A stretch of DNA of 64,000 nucleotides from positions 186,001-250,000 of the forward strand of contig QPMI01000569.1 in the NCBI GenBank assembly GCA_004431415.1, given 5' to 3'. The notes below the pieces were generated by a model, which saw nothing but the letters and a program-made list of their open reading frames with translations, was not told the origin of the DNA and ran no database searches. Shown piece after piece: positions 38,401 to 50,461 of this stretch (position 1 is the stretch's first letter; each line of letters begins with the position of its first letter). The DNA comes from Cyanophora paradoxa. Taxonomy: Eukaryota; Glaucocystophyceae; Cyanophorales; Cyanophoraceae. The position numbers and the translations under genes are program-made.

Positions 38401-41305
38401 CGACAACTCCGCCCCCGCCGCCCCGCTCCCGACGCCCTCGCCGCCCCCGTCGCCCCTCGAAGAGCTGCTGGAGAGCGGCGCGCTGGCGGCGGCCGCCCGC
38501 CCCACGGACGCCCTCTGCGCCGCCGTCGCCGCCGGCCGCCTCGCCGTCGCCCAGGCCGGCCTCGCCGACGTCCGCGCCCGTACCCCCCGACCCGCCTTGC
38601 GCCGTACCCCCCGAGCCCCGTCCCGCAGGACGACGGGGCCTGGTTCGAGGCGTACCGCGCCTGGGAGCTCGCCATCTACGACCTCGGGTTCGATTCCCCC
38701 CGCGTCCACTCTCCCTCCTCGCGGAGGCTCGAGCGCCTGCGCAGGCTGCGCTACCTCCTCCTCTCCCGCGCGGTGGCGGCGGCCAAGCGGGGCCGGCCCG
38801 GGTCGCCCCCCTTGGAGGCCGTCCTCGCGGCCCTGCTGGAGGCCCCGCCCCCGGCGCCCTCCCCGGCCGACGCCGTCGCCGCCGCCGAGCTGGGCGAGGG
38901 CGGCGAGGCCGCCGTGCGGGCCGCCGCCGCGCTCGAGGCCGCCGCCGCCCGCTTCGCCCGCCAGGTGCCGCCCTCCCTCCCCGCGCACGGGCCCGTCCCC
39001 GCGCCGAGCCCCGCCCCGCAGCTGGCCGGGGCGGAGGAGCGGGGGCAGGCCGCCCTCTGCCTCGAGCTCCTCGCCGCCCTCGCCGCCCGCCGGCCCCGCG
39101 CCCTCCGCCAGGCCCGCCCCCGCCCCGCGCCCCGCACTGCACCCCTTACCCCCACCTTCTGACGGGCGCCCGCAGGTCGCGTCACTGTACGGGTCGGCCC
39201 TGCGCGTCGTGTACCCCTACGCCTCCCCGGCCTCCGAGGCGCTCCTGCCCCTCGCCGGCCCCTCCCTCCCCTCCGCGCCTCTACCCCCCAGGATTCCGCC
39301 CCTGTCTCGGGCCCGCCCTCGCTGGGGTTCACTCTCGCGGGCCCCGGGGCGCGCGAGGCGGGGGCGGGGCGGCGGGCGCCGCTGGAGGCCCCCACGCGCC
39401 CCGCGACGTCGGCGCGCGCCTTTGCCGCCCACTGCCTCCGCTCCGCCTTCGCCCTCTCGCCGCGCCCCAGGCCCGCCCCCCTCGCCGCCCCGCCCCGCCC
39501 GCTCGCCCACGTACCCCCCAGGTGGCTCGAGCACGCGCTCGAAGTCCTAGGGGCGCTGGAGGAGCTGGACGGGGGCGGGGGCGGGGGTGGCGCAGGCGGC
39601 CCGCCCCTCCCCGAGCACCCCACCGTCGCCGGCCTCACGAGCGACACGCGCGCCGCGGTCCGTCGCTTCGAGCTGTACCCCCGCCGCCTCGGCTCTGACG
39701 TACCCCCCGCGCACCCCGGCAGTTCGCGGGCGTGCTCTCGGACGTGTGCCTTGGGGCGCTGGCGGCGGCGCCCGTCCCCTGCGGCGCCGCCGAGCGCGCC
39801 CGCCTCGCCGCCGCGGGGCTCCTGCCCCCCGCTCCCCCCTCCGACGAGCCCGCCGCGCCCCCCTCCTCCTCCTCCTCCTCCTCGGCCCCAGCCGGGCCGG
39901 CCTGGGGCCCGTACGACGCGGTGGTGGGGTACGCGGAGCTCGCGCGGCGCTTCGCGCGCTCGCTGGAGGCGGCGGGGGACCTGAAGGCGGCGGTACCCCT
40001 CCTCGCGGGGCTCCTGGGGGCCCTCCACCGGCGCACGGAGGCCTGCCTCGCCTGGCGGTGTACCCCCGAGGAGAACCGGGGGCCTGGGGCGGCGCCGCCG
40101 GCCGCGTGGCTCGAGCGGGGGGCCCTGGTGCCGCTCTTCCGCGCCGGCGAGGCGGCCGCCGGGCACGCCCGCGCCCTCGGCGCCTCGGCCACCGCCGGCC
40201 GCTCCCCGCACGCCCGCCTCTCCGTGCGCCGGCGCCCCGCCCCGCCCCTGCCCGCGCCGCCTCCTCACGGCGGGGCGCAGCCGGCGGCGGCGCGGGCGCC
40301 GCGGCTGCTGCAGCAGGCGGCGCTCTACTGCGAGTACCTCGCCCAGGCCGCCAGGGCGCGCGGGGCCCGGGGTACACGCCCCTCCCGCCCGGCTGACGCG
40401 GCGGCCCCGCAGGTGCACCACGTGCCGTGGAGGCGGAGGCGGAGGCGGAGGCGGAGGCGGAGGGCCGGCAGGGGAAGAGGAAGGCGGGGGCGGGGACGCC
40501 GGGGCGGCAGGGGCCGGCGACGCGGCGGCGGGCGCGCTCGAGCCGCGGGTCCAGCGGGGAGGAGCCCAGCGAGCCGAGCAGCGGCGAGGACGACGAGGCG
40601 GCTGCAAGGCGCCGCCGGCGGCAGGCCCGCGCCCGGCGGGCCCGCCGCGGCGGCGGCGCCTCGACCCCCGCCCGCCCGAGGCGGAGGCGGCGCCCACGCT
40701 TCCGGCGCAGGAGGCGGGGGCGGGGGAGCGCCCGGCCCGCCCCGACCTGGGCGACACGGCGGGCTGGGTGGTCGTCCGCATCCGCCCCCGGCCGCCCGCC
40801 CCCGCCCCGGCCCCGAGGCGCAGCCGGCGAGCTCGCAGGAGGGCGGCGGCAGCTCGCGCGCCGCCTCGCCGCTCCCCCGGGCGCCCCGCGGCGGGGCGGC
40901 TGGCTGGCGGGCGGGGCGCCGGCGGGCCGCCGGGGCGGCCGCGGGCGGCCGGGGAGCTGCTGCGCCTCTGGGGCGACTCGGAGGAGTCGGACGGCGAGGG
41001 GGCCGAGGGGGCGGCCCCCTGGCCGGCCGCCGACGAGCCGGGCCCGGGGGCGCGCCCGAGTCGGACCCCGAGAGCGACTGGAGGAGGGGGAGGAGGGGGG
41101 CGGGGACCCCCTCGTGGCCCGCTTCAGCGCCCGCAAGCGCCGTCGGGCGGCCGCCCGCCGGCCACCGGCGCCGCGGAGGCGGCGGCGGGGCGGGGCGAGC
41201 AGCGGGGGCGAGGGGCCCGGGGCGGGCTTCCGCACCATCGTCTACCGCCGCGGCGCCGGCGCCGGGCGGCGCGCGGGGGGCGGCCGCGGCGGCCGTCCCA
41301 GATGA
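35406..41305 (+). CDS. FANCD2: FANCD2-like DNA-repair protein, apparently N-truncated and frameshifted
   Basis: Spliced exons read SSPPEDAARELPGVLDCKNA, SVLSAGVRACDGTPEARTGL, YDALMRSVRAIDDESLPLLA, SVLDVFRRGIVASSAETALA, LWIGLLLSSKPRLEEQSHRA followed by IHSGAV, LVGRLQRQLHSRDPALQGPA, RALYESLAQLADTFSP, GEAWRAGASPAP, then LQQAALYCEYLAQAARA and a Lys/Arg/acidic tail. Order and spacing match vertebrate FANCD2 (for example SAWIKAIEN, RNKIRSGC, LYYDEFANLIQ and the acidic C terminus). FANCD2 pairs with FANCI and clamps DNA in interstrand-crosslink repair. Alignment by eye starts near human residue 230. Frame changes at about 36.66, 37.02 and 37.75 kb fall in G/C runs. Start at 35406 (MAAAGPLVPLPPAAGL) is a guess; stop is TGA 41303-41305. 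Confidence 0.72.
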
Positions 41306-41628
41306 TCGAATTCCCAATTTCCCATAATGCCTAGCTTGCATGCTCCTGTATCGTATGCCGTGGCATGAGGCCCTGAGGAGGCCCCGTCGATATCGGATTC
41401 GGATCTCTAGTCACAATATTAATCCTGTATCGCGTATCCTGGGTCCACTGACCCCCCCAATGGCTTTTTTTGCTCTGGAGTGAACGGATAAGATATGTTC
41501 GGCATTCGCGATCGAAGTTCATCGAACCACGATTCTTCGGGAAGCAGTGAAATTTGGGTAAGTTGAAGCAGCCTGGCCGGGCGAATCCGAATAGCCTTCG
41601 AATTCGTTTAACGGTTGAACATTGACGT
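41306..41628. other. intergenic, 3' of FANCD2-like
   Basis: AT-leaning sequence, no gene seen. Confidence 0.6.
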
Positions 41629-41895
41629 TACTGTAGGATTGCTTAAATTGCCGCGTAGTTAAATTGCCGAATTCGACCAAAAGCGGAATTGCCGTGGCGA
41701 TAAATTGCCGAAACTCTGGATTTCTTCTATGGCGCCAAATCGCCGCCAATGCCGCGCGGCCCGCGGGCCGCGCCATACAAAAGAGGCCGTATAACCCTAC
41801 CCCCTGAGAATTGCCGCGGCTCTAAATTGCCGAATTCGGCCTCTCGGCAATTTACGGCAATTTAAAACATTGGCTAAAAAAGCAATCCTACAGTA
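41629..41895. mobile_element. TA-flanked MITE, copy 4 (CTGTA family)
   Basis: A perfect 16-bp inverted repeat TACTGTAGGATTGCTT (41629-41644 and 41880-41895) bounds 267 bp. The interior is built from repeated AAATTGCCG and GGCAATTTA words. No transposase. It lies in the promoter-side spacer of the TmcB-like gene. Confidence 0.8.
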
Positions 41896-42580
41896 TAAGT
41901 TATAACGTTAACTGGTCAGAAAAATCCGTTCGGCATTGCAATGATCCACCGGCTGAACTTACGGCTCCGAACTTACGTCTCCCGCGCGGTTCCCAGCCAT
42001 TGAACCAAATCGATATACCCCCACTGGCCCCCAGGGGCCAGGGCCCCAGCGCTGCGCGATCAGCATCATGGCATGCGCTGCTGCGATGATGCGCATGGGC
42101 GGCATGGCACCGCATGCAAGCTGCCAGGCTGGATCCCGGATCGCACTGATCGCAGGCTTCGTGCAGGAATCGCAGCCAGCACTGGCCCAGCAGCAGCAGC
42201 CAGCAGCAGCAGCCAGCTGCAGCTAGCGGCGCCGGCAGCCCTAGCTACTACTAGGCTAGAGCGTTTCTGCAGCGCGCGCGCGCGGCGCCAACTCGAGTTT
42301 GTGCCAACTCGGCCGCTGGGCCCGATTGCGCGCCAGCGCCAAACGCCATCGCCAACGGAAAGCAGTGCCGGTCGGCGAGCGCCCGGAGAAGTTCTTTCGT
42401 TAGCGCGGAGGAGCCGCCAAGCGCGCCCCGCCCATCCGGCCGGCGCCGCCCGAAAACGAAAGGACGAAACCATCACGCGAACCGCCCTGCACGGAAGCCA
42501 GCGGGCCACTCTGGCTGAGTAGAGCAGGCGCAGACCGCTGAGAGCGGGGGAAGGCCCCGCCGGCGGAAGCACAGCCCAGC
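41896..42580 (+). promoter_or_regulatory. upstream region of the TmcB-like gene
   Basis: No gene seen. It contains a CAGCAGCAGCAGC cluster (42.19-42.23 kb) and CTAG-rich palindromes (about 42.24-42.26 kb). GC rises steadily toward the start codon. Confidence 0.4.
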
Positions 42581-45500
42581 ATGGCGCCGAAGAGGGCGGG
42601 GGCCGGCGGCTGGGCCTCCGGCTCGCAGGCCGGCTCGCAGAGCAGCGCGGGGAAAAGCTCCTACCTGAGCCAAGGCAGCCAGGTCAGGCCGCCGCCGCCC
42701 GCCCAAGTCGGCCGCGCAGCGCTCGAGTCCGGTCCGGCCGAGGCGGCAAGCATTAACGCCCGCCGGCGCCGCGGGGCCGCGCAGGCGCACGGCACGCTGG
42801 GGGAGATCAACTACCGCCTGGAGCAGTTCAAGGTCGCCGTGTGTGCGTGCAGCTCCCCGTTCAAGTTTTCGGCCTTCCCCCCACAGCATGAGCAGCGTTT
42901 AACGTTCGCTGCGCTCTCGCACAGACGGAGTCGCTCTAATCGCCAACAAAGACACGGACCGCTCTCTGCGATGGCGAATCTTCGACCTGACAATTCAGGC
43001 GCGCCGCTGTGGCGCTGCCCTCCCATGGCCACTTGCCGGCGTCGCCGACGCCGCAACCGCCCGCAGACGCTCTCCATAGTGCTGGTGCCCCTCACGCTCA
43101 GCGACTGGGGCGTCGGCTGGGGCGGCCCCTGGCAGCCCATCGGCGAGTACCTCCACGGCTACCTCAAGTTCGACCACTGGGAGTACCGCAAGTGCGTACC
43201 CCCAGGCTCCCCCCTCCCTTCCAAAGCAAGCCGATCTTTCCCCACAGCTTCCTGGCGCTCTGGGCGGCGGTCGTGGCGCTCGTGGGGCTGGCGGTCCTCG
43301 ACGTGGCGTACGTCGGCTACGCCTTCACCCAGCACAAGTATGGAACCCGTACCCCCCGCCGCTTCATCCCCCTCACTTCCCCCTCCGCCAGGTTCTCCTT
43401 TAAGTTCCCCCTTCGGTACCTGCGGATCGCGGGCCACGCCCTACCCACCGCGGGATTCGTACCCATCAGTGCGCCCCCCCCCCCTCCCCCCCCTTCGGGC
43501 CGCTGCTGAGTCGCTTCTTTCGCCGCAGTTGTCGTGCTGCTGGAGATGTGGGACTGCCCCTCCCTCGCGGCGGGGCCCGCCCCGCACATGTCCTTCCCCA
43601 AGGTAGCCCCGCCCCCCTCCCCCCCCCTCTCCGCCTCGTTTCGACGGCGCCGCCCTCCCCCGCAGGAGCTGACGTGCTGGAGCGGCTCGCACTCCGTCCT
43701 CGTCGCCGTCAGGTGCGCCCCGCCGGGCCGCCCAGGCCGCCCCGCCGCGAGCCGGTGCCGGCCCGACACGGCGCCGTACCCCCCAGCACGGTGGCGGTGG
43801 TGGCGTACGTGGCCCTCTGCCTCGGCTTCGTTCTCTTCTTCTACGAGGTCGACCCCCGCAAGCGCAACAACTGGACGGCGCGCCGCCTCCCCGCCCCGCC
43901 CCGCCCCGCCCCGCCCCGCCCCGCCCCGGCGTCCTCTGCTGAGCGCGGGGGGGCAGGCGCGGCCGCACGCGCGCTCGGAGCTCGCCTCCCTCGTCGCCCT
44001 CCTCGCCGCCGCCGTCCGCCCCCGCGCCCCGTCCCCGCCCCGCCCGCTCCGCTCCGCCCCGACCGAGCCGGGGGCGGGGCGCAGGTGGCCCTCTCCTCGT
44101 CGGCGATCCCGCACGTGGCCGAGGGCCTCCTCTGCCTCGCCACCGGCGCCTTTGCCCTCTGGCCCGCCCCGGCCCCGCCCCCCCTCCGCCTCGGCCCCGG
44201 CCGCCCCGCCCTCGCCCTCTGGAAGATAACACGGCGCAGGTCGGTCTTCACGTACTTCGCGTACTACCTGCACTGGATGAACTGCCTGCGGGCCGCCGCG
44301 TACGCCGCCTACACCTGGGTCCGTCCACCCCGCCCCGCCCCGCCCCGCGCCGGCGAGCCTTGCTCCCCCTTCTCACCGGGGCGCCCCGCGGGGCCCGCAG
44401 GTCGCCTTCTTCATCTTCATCGAGGGCCGCTACAAGGCCGACCTCCGCCACGTCCGCCCCCCCGCCCCGAGCCGCCCAGCCCCGCCCCGGCCCCGGCCCC
44501 GCCCGCCCCGAGCCGGCCGGCCGGCGGCGCAGCACGGCTCGCCGGGGGCCTTCTACGCGATCATGCTCGTCGGCGCCCTCGCCGCCGCCGCCGCCGGCTG
44601 GTGCCCGCGCCCCCTCTTCAACCCTTGCTCCCCGCCGTGCGCCGCCCTCGCTGACCGCGGGGCTCGGGCAGGTACGCGGCGGACCGCTTCTTCGTGCGCA
44701 TGCACCTGCGCGGGGGCGCCTTCGGCCTCCGCATGGCCCGCCCCTGGCACGTCGAGGTGCGGCCCCCGGCCCCGCCCCGCCCTCCCCCGCCTGGGCCCCC
44801 ACACGCCACCCCCCGCGCGCAGCTGGGTACGCGGTTCCTGCACGCGGACCGCTCCAAGGCGGCGCTGGAGGTCGCCGAGGTCATCTTCCACCGCGGCCTC
44901 CAGCTCGTCCGCACCCCCTCTCCGCTTCTCCTCTCTCTTGTTCGAGCGCCGCGGCTCGCCGGCAGTTCCCGTACTCGGCGGCCGTGCGGGTGGCGTACGG
45001 CTCCTTCCGCCTCGAGGTCGACGACAGCCCCCAGATGGGTGCCCCTTCCCCTCCATTTGCTTCCTTTTCATTCCTTTCCCTTCCTTTCCTGAGCCGGGGG
45101 CGGGGGCCGGCAGGGTACCGGCAGTTCCAGGAGGCGGCGAAGCTCGGCCCCTTCCTCGACCTCGACTTCCAGGCGCGCCCTCCGATCCCCGGGCCCCGCC
45201 TTCTGCTCAACGAGCGGCGGCGGGCCGGCGGCGGGCAGGTGTGGCGGGCGGAGCATCAGCGCGTCTCGGACATGCAGGCGGGGGGCCTGGACTCGTCGGG
45301 CGGCCGCGGCGGCGGCGGGAAGCGCCGCGCCGGCGAGGAGGCCGACGCCCTCATCGGCTTCCTCGAGTTCCAGGCGCGTCGTACCCCCCTAAAGCCTCCC
45401 CCTCCTTTCTTTCCTGACGGGGCTCGCGCAGCGGGACATGGAGGGGGCGCGCAAGTACCACAAGGGCTGCGTCCGCGCCTTCAAGAAGCGCGCCGGGCCC

Positions 45501-48500
45501 CCGCCCTCCCCCCAACATCTCTCACGCCCCCTGATTGCGCCCCGCCCGCTCGCCGCAGGTTCTGGGGCCTGCTGGTGGCGGAGGACGTGACCCTCGCCCG
45601 CCTCGAGAAGGCCCGCCCGCCCCGCCCCCGGGCCCCTTGCCCCGGCCCCTCGCCTCGCGCTGAGCGCCGCGGGCACGGGCGCGCGCAGGCGGTCTCGACG
45701 ATCGACCACAACGAGACGCGGGCGCAGGCGCACTACCGGGCCCTCGTCGCCCGCTTCCCCAACAACCCCCGCATCCTCCGCTCCTACGGTCCGCCCTCCA
45801 GCGTGGGGTGGGGCCCCCGCCCCGAGTCCACCCAGCTGAACGCGGTCGGGTTCGAACCCTCGCAGCCAAGTTCCACGAGGAGGTGCTCAACGACCCGGCC
45901 GCCGCCCAGGACCTCTACGACGCCGCCGGTTCGAATCCCGCCGGGGCCCGTTTCCCTCGCTCCGCCCCGAGCCCCGCCGTGCGGCAGACGAGTTCGAGGA
46001 GACGGCGGCCGCTCAGACGAAGAAGGACGCCGGCAACGTGCGGAATCGAGCCCGCGCTCTCTTTAGAGCTCGGGTCTGACGCGGGGGCATCGCGCAGCTT
46101 GACGCGGACCTGGAGAGCGAGGCGGGGGAGGAGGGGGGCGCCGGGGCGGCCCAGGGCGCCCAGGTCGGCCCCCCCGCCCGCTCGCTGGAGCCCTCGACGC
46201 TGACGGCCCTTGCGCCGCGCAGGACGACAGCGTGCGGGCGGGGTACGCCCTCGCCTCCAGCATCGCCGCAGGCGCCGGCAGCGGCGGCGGCGGCGGTGGC
46301 GACTCCTCCTCGGCCGGCGGCAGCGGCAGGGGCGGCCGCGGGAACCGCAGGGCACGCCCCCCCCTCCCCCTCCCCCCCCCCCCCCCCTGTCCCCTTCCGG
46401 ACTCGAGCCCGGGCGCAGGTCTCGCTGGCCGGGGCGGCCCTTGCCGGCGGTGCCGGCGCCGGCGCCGGGGCCCTCGGGGGCGGCTTCGCCTCGATGGGCT
46501 TCGGGGGGCTGGTGCCCCCGGCGCCGGACCCGGCGGCGGAGCCGGCGGTGCCGCCCGACTCGATCCCGGACGGGCGGCGGCTCTCTGTCATGGCCCTCGA
46601 GAACCCGCGCCTCTCCGTCCCGCGCGGCTCCGTCACCGGCGTCGCCGCCTGGCTCGCCCAGGCCGCCCAGCCCGCCCCGACCCGCTCCCCCCACCGCTCC
46701 CCGGCCCCCTCCGCCCAGGTCCGCCCCCCCGAGGCCCAGCCGTACCCCCCCTGAACTCCTCCCCCCCTCCCCAGATGGAGCGGGAGACGGTGGTGACCGT
46801 CGGGCGCGACCTCGTCATCCGCAGCGCCGACGAGAAGGCGCGCCCCCCCCGCCTCCCTCCCCCGCCTCGTCCGGCTCCTCCCTGACCTGTGCCCCCTCGC
46901 CTTCAGTTCGCGCTGGTGTTCGGGGTCGGCGCGGAGGCGGCGGTGGGGCGGCCGCTGGGCGCCCTCGTGGCGGGCGTGCGGGCGGAGCCGGACGTGGAGC
47001 GGGAGAAGGCGGCCGGGGGCAACCTCCTGGCGGCGGCGCTGGGCGTCGAGATGGCCCTCGGGCAGACCCGCCGCCCCGGAGAAGTCCTCCTCCCCGTGCG
47101 CCGTACCCCCGCTCGGCTTGTTTCGGGCCCCTCCTTACGGAGGGCAGGACGGGTCGCGACGCGGGGCGCTCTTGACCGTGTGGCCGGCCGATGCCGCCCC
47201 CTCCGACTCGCCCTCCTCGGTCGCCTACCGGTGCGCCCTCGCCCAGACGTGCCGGCGCCCGAACCGAGCCCTCGCCCGCAGGCTCACCGTCCGGCGGACG
47301 GAGGCGGCCTCCCCGGCGGACGCCGCCCGCACGTCGCCGGCGCTGGCGGCGGCCCCCGCGCCGGCGCGGGCGGCCCCGCCGCCCGTCGGCCTCATCCGCC
47401 AGCGGAGCAAGACCACCAGCTTCCGCCTCCCCTCCGTCGACGACGGCGACGGCCCCGCCGCCGCCAAGCCGCCGCAGCAGCCGCCGCACCGGCCCCGGCC
47501 CCGGCGCCGCTCTCGGGGGGCAGGCGCGCCGCCCCTCTTCCGCCCTCACGCGCTCGCCGCTCACGGGGGGGCGCAGGGGGCCTCGTGGACGGCGAAGGGG
47601 GCGGGGGCGGCGGGCTCGCAGCGGCGCCTCCAGTTCGGCTCTTCGAGCGTCAAGGAGTTCAAGCTCGGCGAGCTCCCTTCGGGCGGGCCCGCCGTGCACG
47701 CCCTCGACAGCGCCCGCCCCGGCGCCCGCCCCGGCGCCGCCTCGCCGCCGGCCCCCGTGCTGCTGGGCGGGGAGGAGGAGGACTCGGCGCGCCTCGCCGA
47801 GGCCCTCCTCAAGGCCCCGGCCGCCTCGGGCGCCAAGGTGCGCGGCGAGGCGGCGCTGTGTGCGTGTGTGTGCGCGGGCGCTGAAGGCGGCGGGGCCGGC
47901 AGGGGACGCGGCGGGCGAGCATCGCGGACGCTGCGCGGCGCGAGGCCGTCGCCGAGTACGAGCCCGAGCCCCCCGCGGTGCCCTGCCCCTCTCTCCGCCC
48001 CCTCTCTGCTCCCTCCGCCGATGCAGGGCCGCGCTCATCTCCTCTCCGCCCGCCCGCCCGCAGGACGAGTGGGAGGCCGACGCCGACGGCAAGAGGTGCC
48101 CCTCGCCCTCTCCCGCGCCCCGCCCCGCCCCGCCCCGGCCCGTCTGAGGGGTGCCCGGGGGGCAGCGCGGGGCGGGGCTCGTCGGTGGCGCGCGCGAAGA
48201 GCATCAAGCGCCTCAACCGCCTCAAGCGCCGCCTCGCCGCCACCGGCGCCTCCGGTCCGCCCTGCGGCGCCCTGCGGGGCGGGCGCGCGGCGGCCTCACT
48301 CTGCCCTCCCGCCGGGGCAGACGAGGGGATCGGGCGGATGCGGCGGACGGTGCTCTTCGTCGTCGTCGTCCTCCTCGCCCTCGCCGTCGCCTTCTACTTC
48401 ACCGTCCGCCCGCCCCTCGCCGCTCGCTTCCGCACGCGAGGACCTCACCTGCGCGCCCCCAGGTGGACGGCCTGGTGTCGGTCTACGACAAGGGGATCGT

Positions 48501-50430
48501 GCGCGTCGGCGAGTCCTCGCGGCGGGCCCTGGAGGCCTGCTCGGCGCCCATCTACGGCCGCATGCTCGCCCTCGCCGGCCTCCCCGGCTGGCCCGTGCGC
48601 CCCGCAATTCCCCTTCCTCGGCCCCCGCCTCTTCCTCACCCCTCCGTCCCCCGCTAGGACCCGCACGGCGAGCTCGAGAAGCACGCCCGCGAGAAGCTCG
48701 GGTACCCCCGCCCCTCCCGTCGCCGCCCCGCCCCGCCCGGGCCCCCCGAGCCCCGGGGACCGGGCAGGGAGTACCTGGACGAGCTGGAGGAGTACCACCT
48801 GGACCTGCGCGACGTGGGGGCGCAGCTGCACGTCAAGCTCCACCGCGTGCGCCCGCCCGCAGCGCCCCTCCTTCGCCCGCCGACGGGTCCTCGCCCGGCA
48901 GGTGGTGAGCGACGACGGGCACGAGGTGGAGGACGACGCGCGCCTCTGGGACGCCGGCTTCGAGGTCCGCCCATCCCCCCCTTGCTTGGACGCCTCCTCG
49001 CACCGCACCGCATTCCACCCCCCGTCCTTCTTCTTCCCCGAGACCCCATCCTTTCATTCTATGCGCTTTCCCCTCCTCTCTGGCTCTAGGCCCGCTCCTC
49101 CCCCGCCCCCGGCCCGATCGCCGCGGCGCCGGCAGGTCATCGACTCCGGGCGGGACCTGCTGAAGTACCCCTCCTCGGCGGCGCTGCGGGCGGCGTGGCC
49201 GGACCCCCTGAGGAACCCGCGCTTCAAGTTCCTGTGCGCCGCAGCGCCCCGCCGGCGCCGACTCGGCCCGCCTGACGCCTCGCCGGCCGGCGCCTCGCCC
49301 GCCCAGGGTGGACAACGGGCCGACGACGATCTACGAGGCCTTCCTGGCGACGGCGCGCGAGGAGGACGAGCGCGCCTTCAAGGGCTTCGAGTCCATCCGG
49401 TGCCCCCCGCCCCCGCGCAGAGCAGGCCCCCGCAGACCCAGTCTCGGGGGGTCTAGAGCCGAGTCCCTGACACCCCCGCCCGCCCCCCCAGGATCTTCGT
49501 GGAGGTGATGCTGGCGGTGGCGAGGTGCCGCCTGTTGCTTTTATTGGTTTGAATCGGTCGAGCAATCATTTTACTGACGATGCAAACACCAGCGTCCTCT
49601 GCTTCGTGCTCGCCGTCTTCTTCTTCCGGTGCCCCGCGCCCCATCCCGCGCCCCGCCCCGCCCCGGCCGGCCTGACGCGCCCCGCCCGCCAGGCCGACGA
49701 TCCAGGCGGTGCGGCGGGAGAAGGAGGCGGCGCTGCGCCTCTTCTTCGACATCCCACCCGCCACCGTCCGCGCCATCGCCCGCGGCGGTCCGCCCCGCCC
49801 TCGCGGCGCCCCCCTCGCCCCGCGCGACGCCCCCGGGCAGCGGAGGCGCAGCGGGCGGGGCGGGGGAGGACTTCGACGAGGACCTCGACGACCTCAACTT
49901 CGAGGACGACGCGGCGCGCCCCCGGCCCCCCCTCGCGCCCCCGCCCCCGCCGGCCCTGACCCTCTGCTCGCTTGCGCCCCGCAGGACTTCGCGGACGACG
50001 CCGCCGTCCACGGCAAGAAGGCCTCCGCCAAGGTCTGCACCGCCCCCGCCCCGCCAGCCCCGCCCCGCCCGCCCGGGCCGGCCCGACGCCGGATGGCAGC
50101 GGAGCGACGACGGGGAGGGGGACGGGGAGCTGGAGGACGGGGCGGCGAGCGTCGGCGCGGGGGCCCACGCCTCCCGCGAGGAGGCCCGCAAGGTCGCCCC
50201 GCGCCGCCCCTCCTCCCCACCATGCCCCTCATTCTTTCCTCACCCCCCCCGGCAGGCGCGGAAGCTGCGGCGGATCTTCGAGCGGCGGGGCCGCAGCGTG
50301 GACCCCATCACGGTGCGCTACGTGGCGGCCTTCTTCACCCTCTTCCTCGCCTTCCTCGCCTGGTTCCTCGTGCGCCCCGCGGGCCCGAGCGGCCCCCGCC
50401 CTCGCCCACCGCCCCGGACCTGAGGCGCCG

Positions 50431-50461
<31 letters not shown>

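Noticed and set aside
41930-41990. TGATCCACCGGCTGAACTTACGG resembles the antisense 3' end of 18S rRNA when read loosely
   Set aside because: Only scattered matches, and no further rRNA sequence in the flanks.
45840-45960. Two tRNA B-box-like words (GGGTTCGAACCC and GGTTCGAATCCC) at 45.85 and 45.93 kb
   Set aside because: Both lie in small introns of the TmcB-like gene with no A box or acceptor stem at the right distance; chance in this composition is likely.
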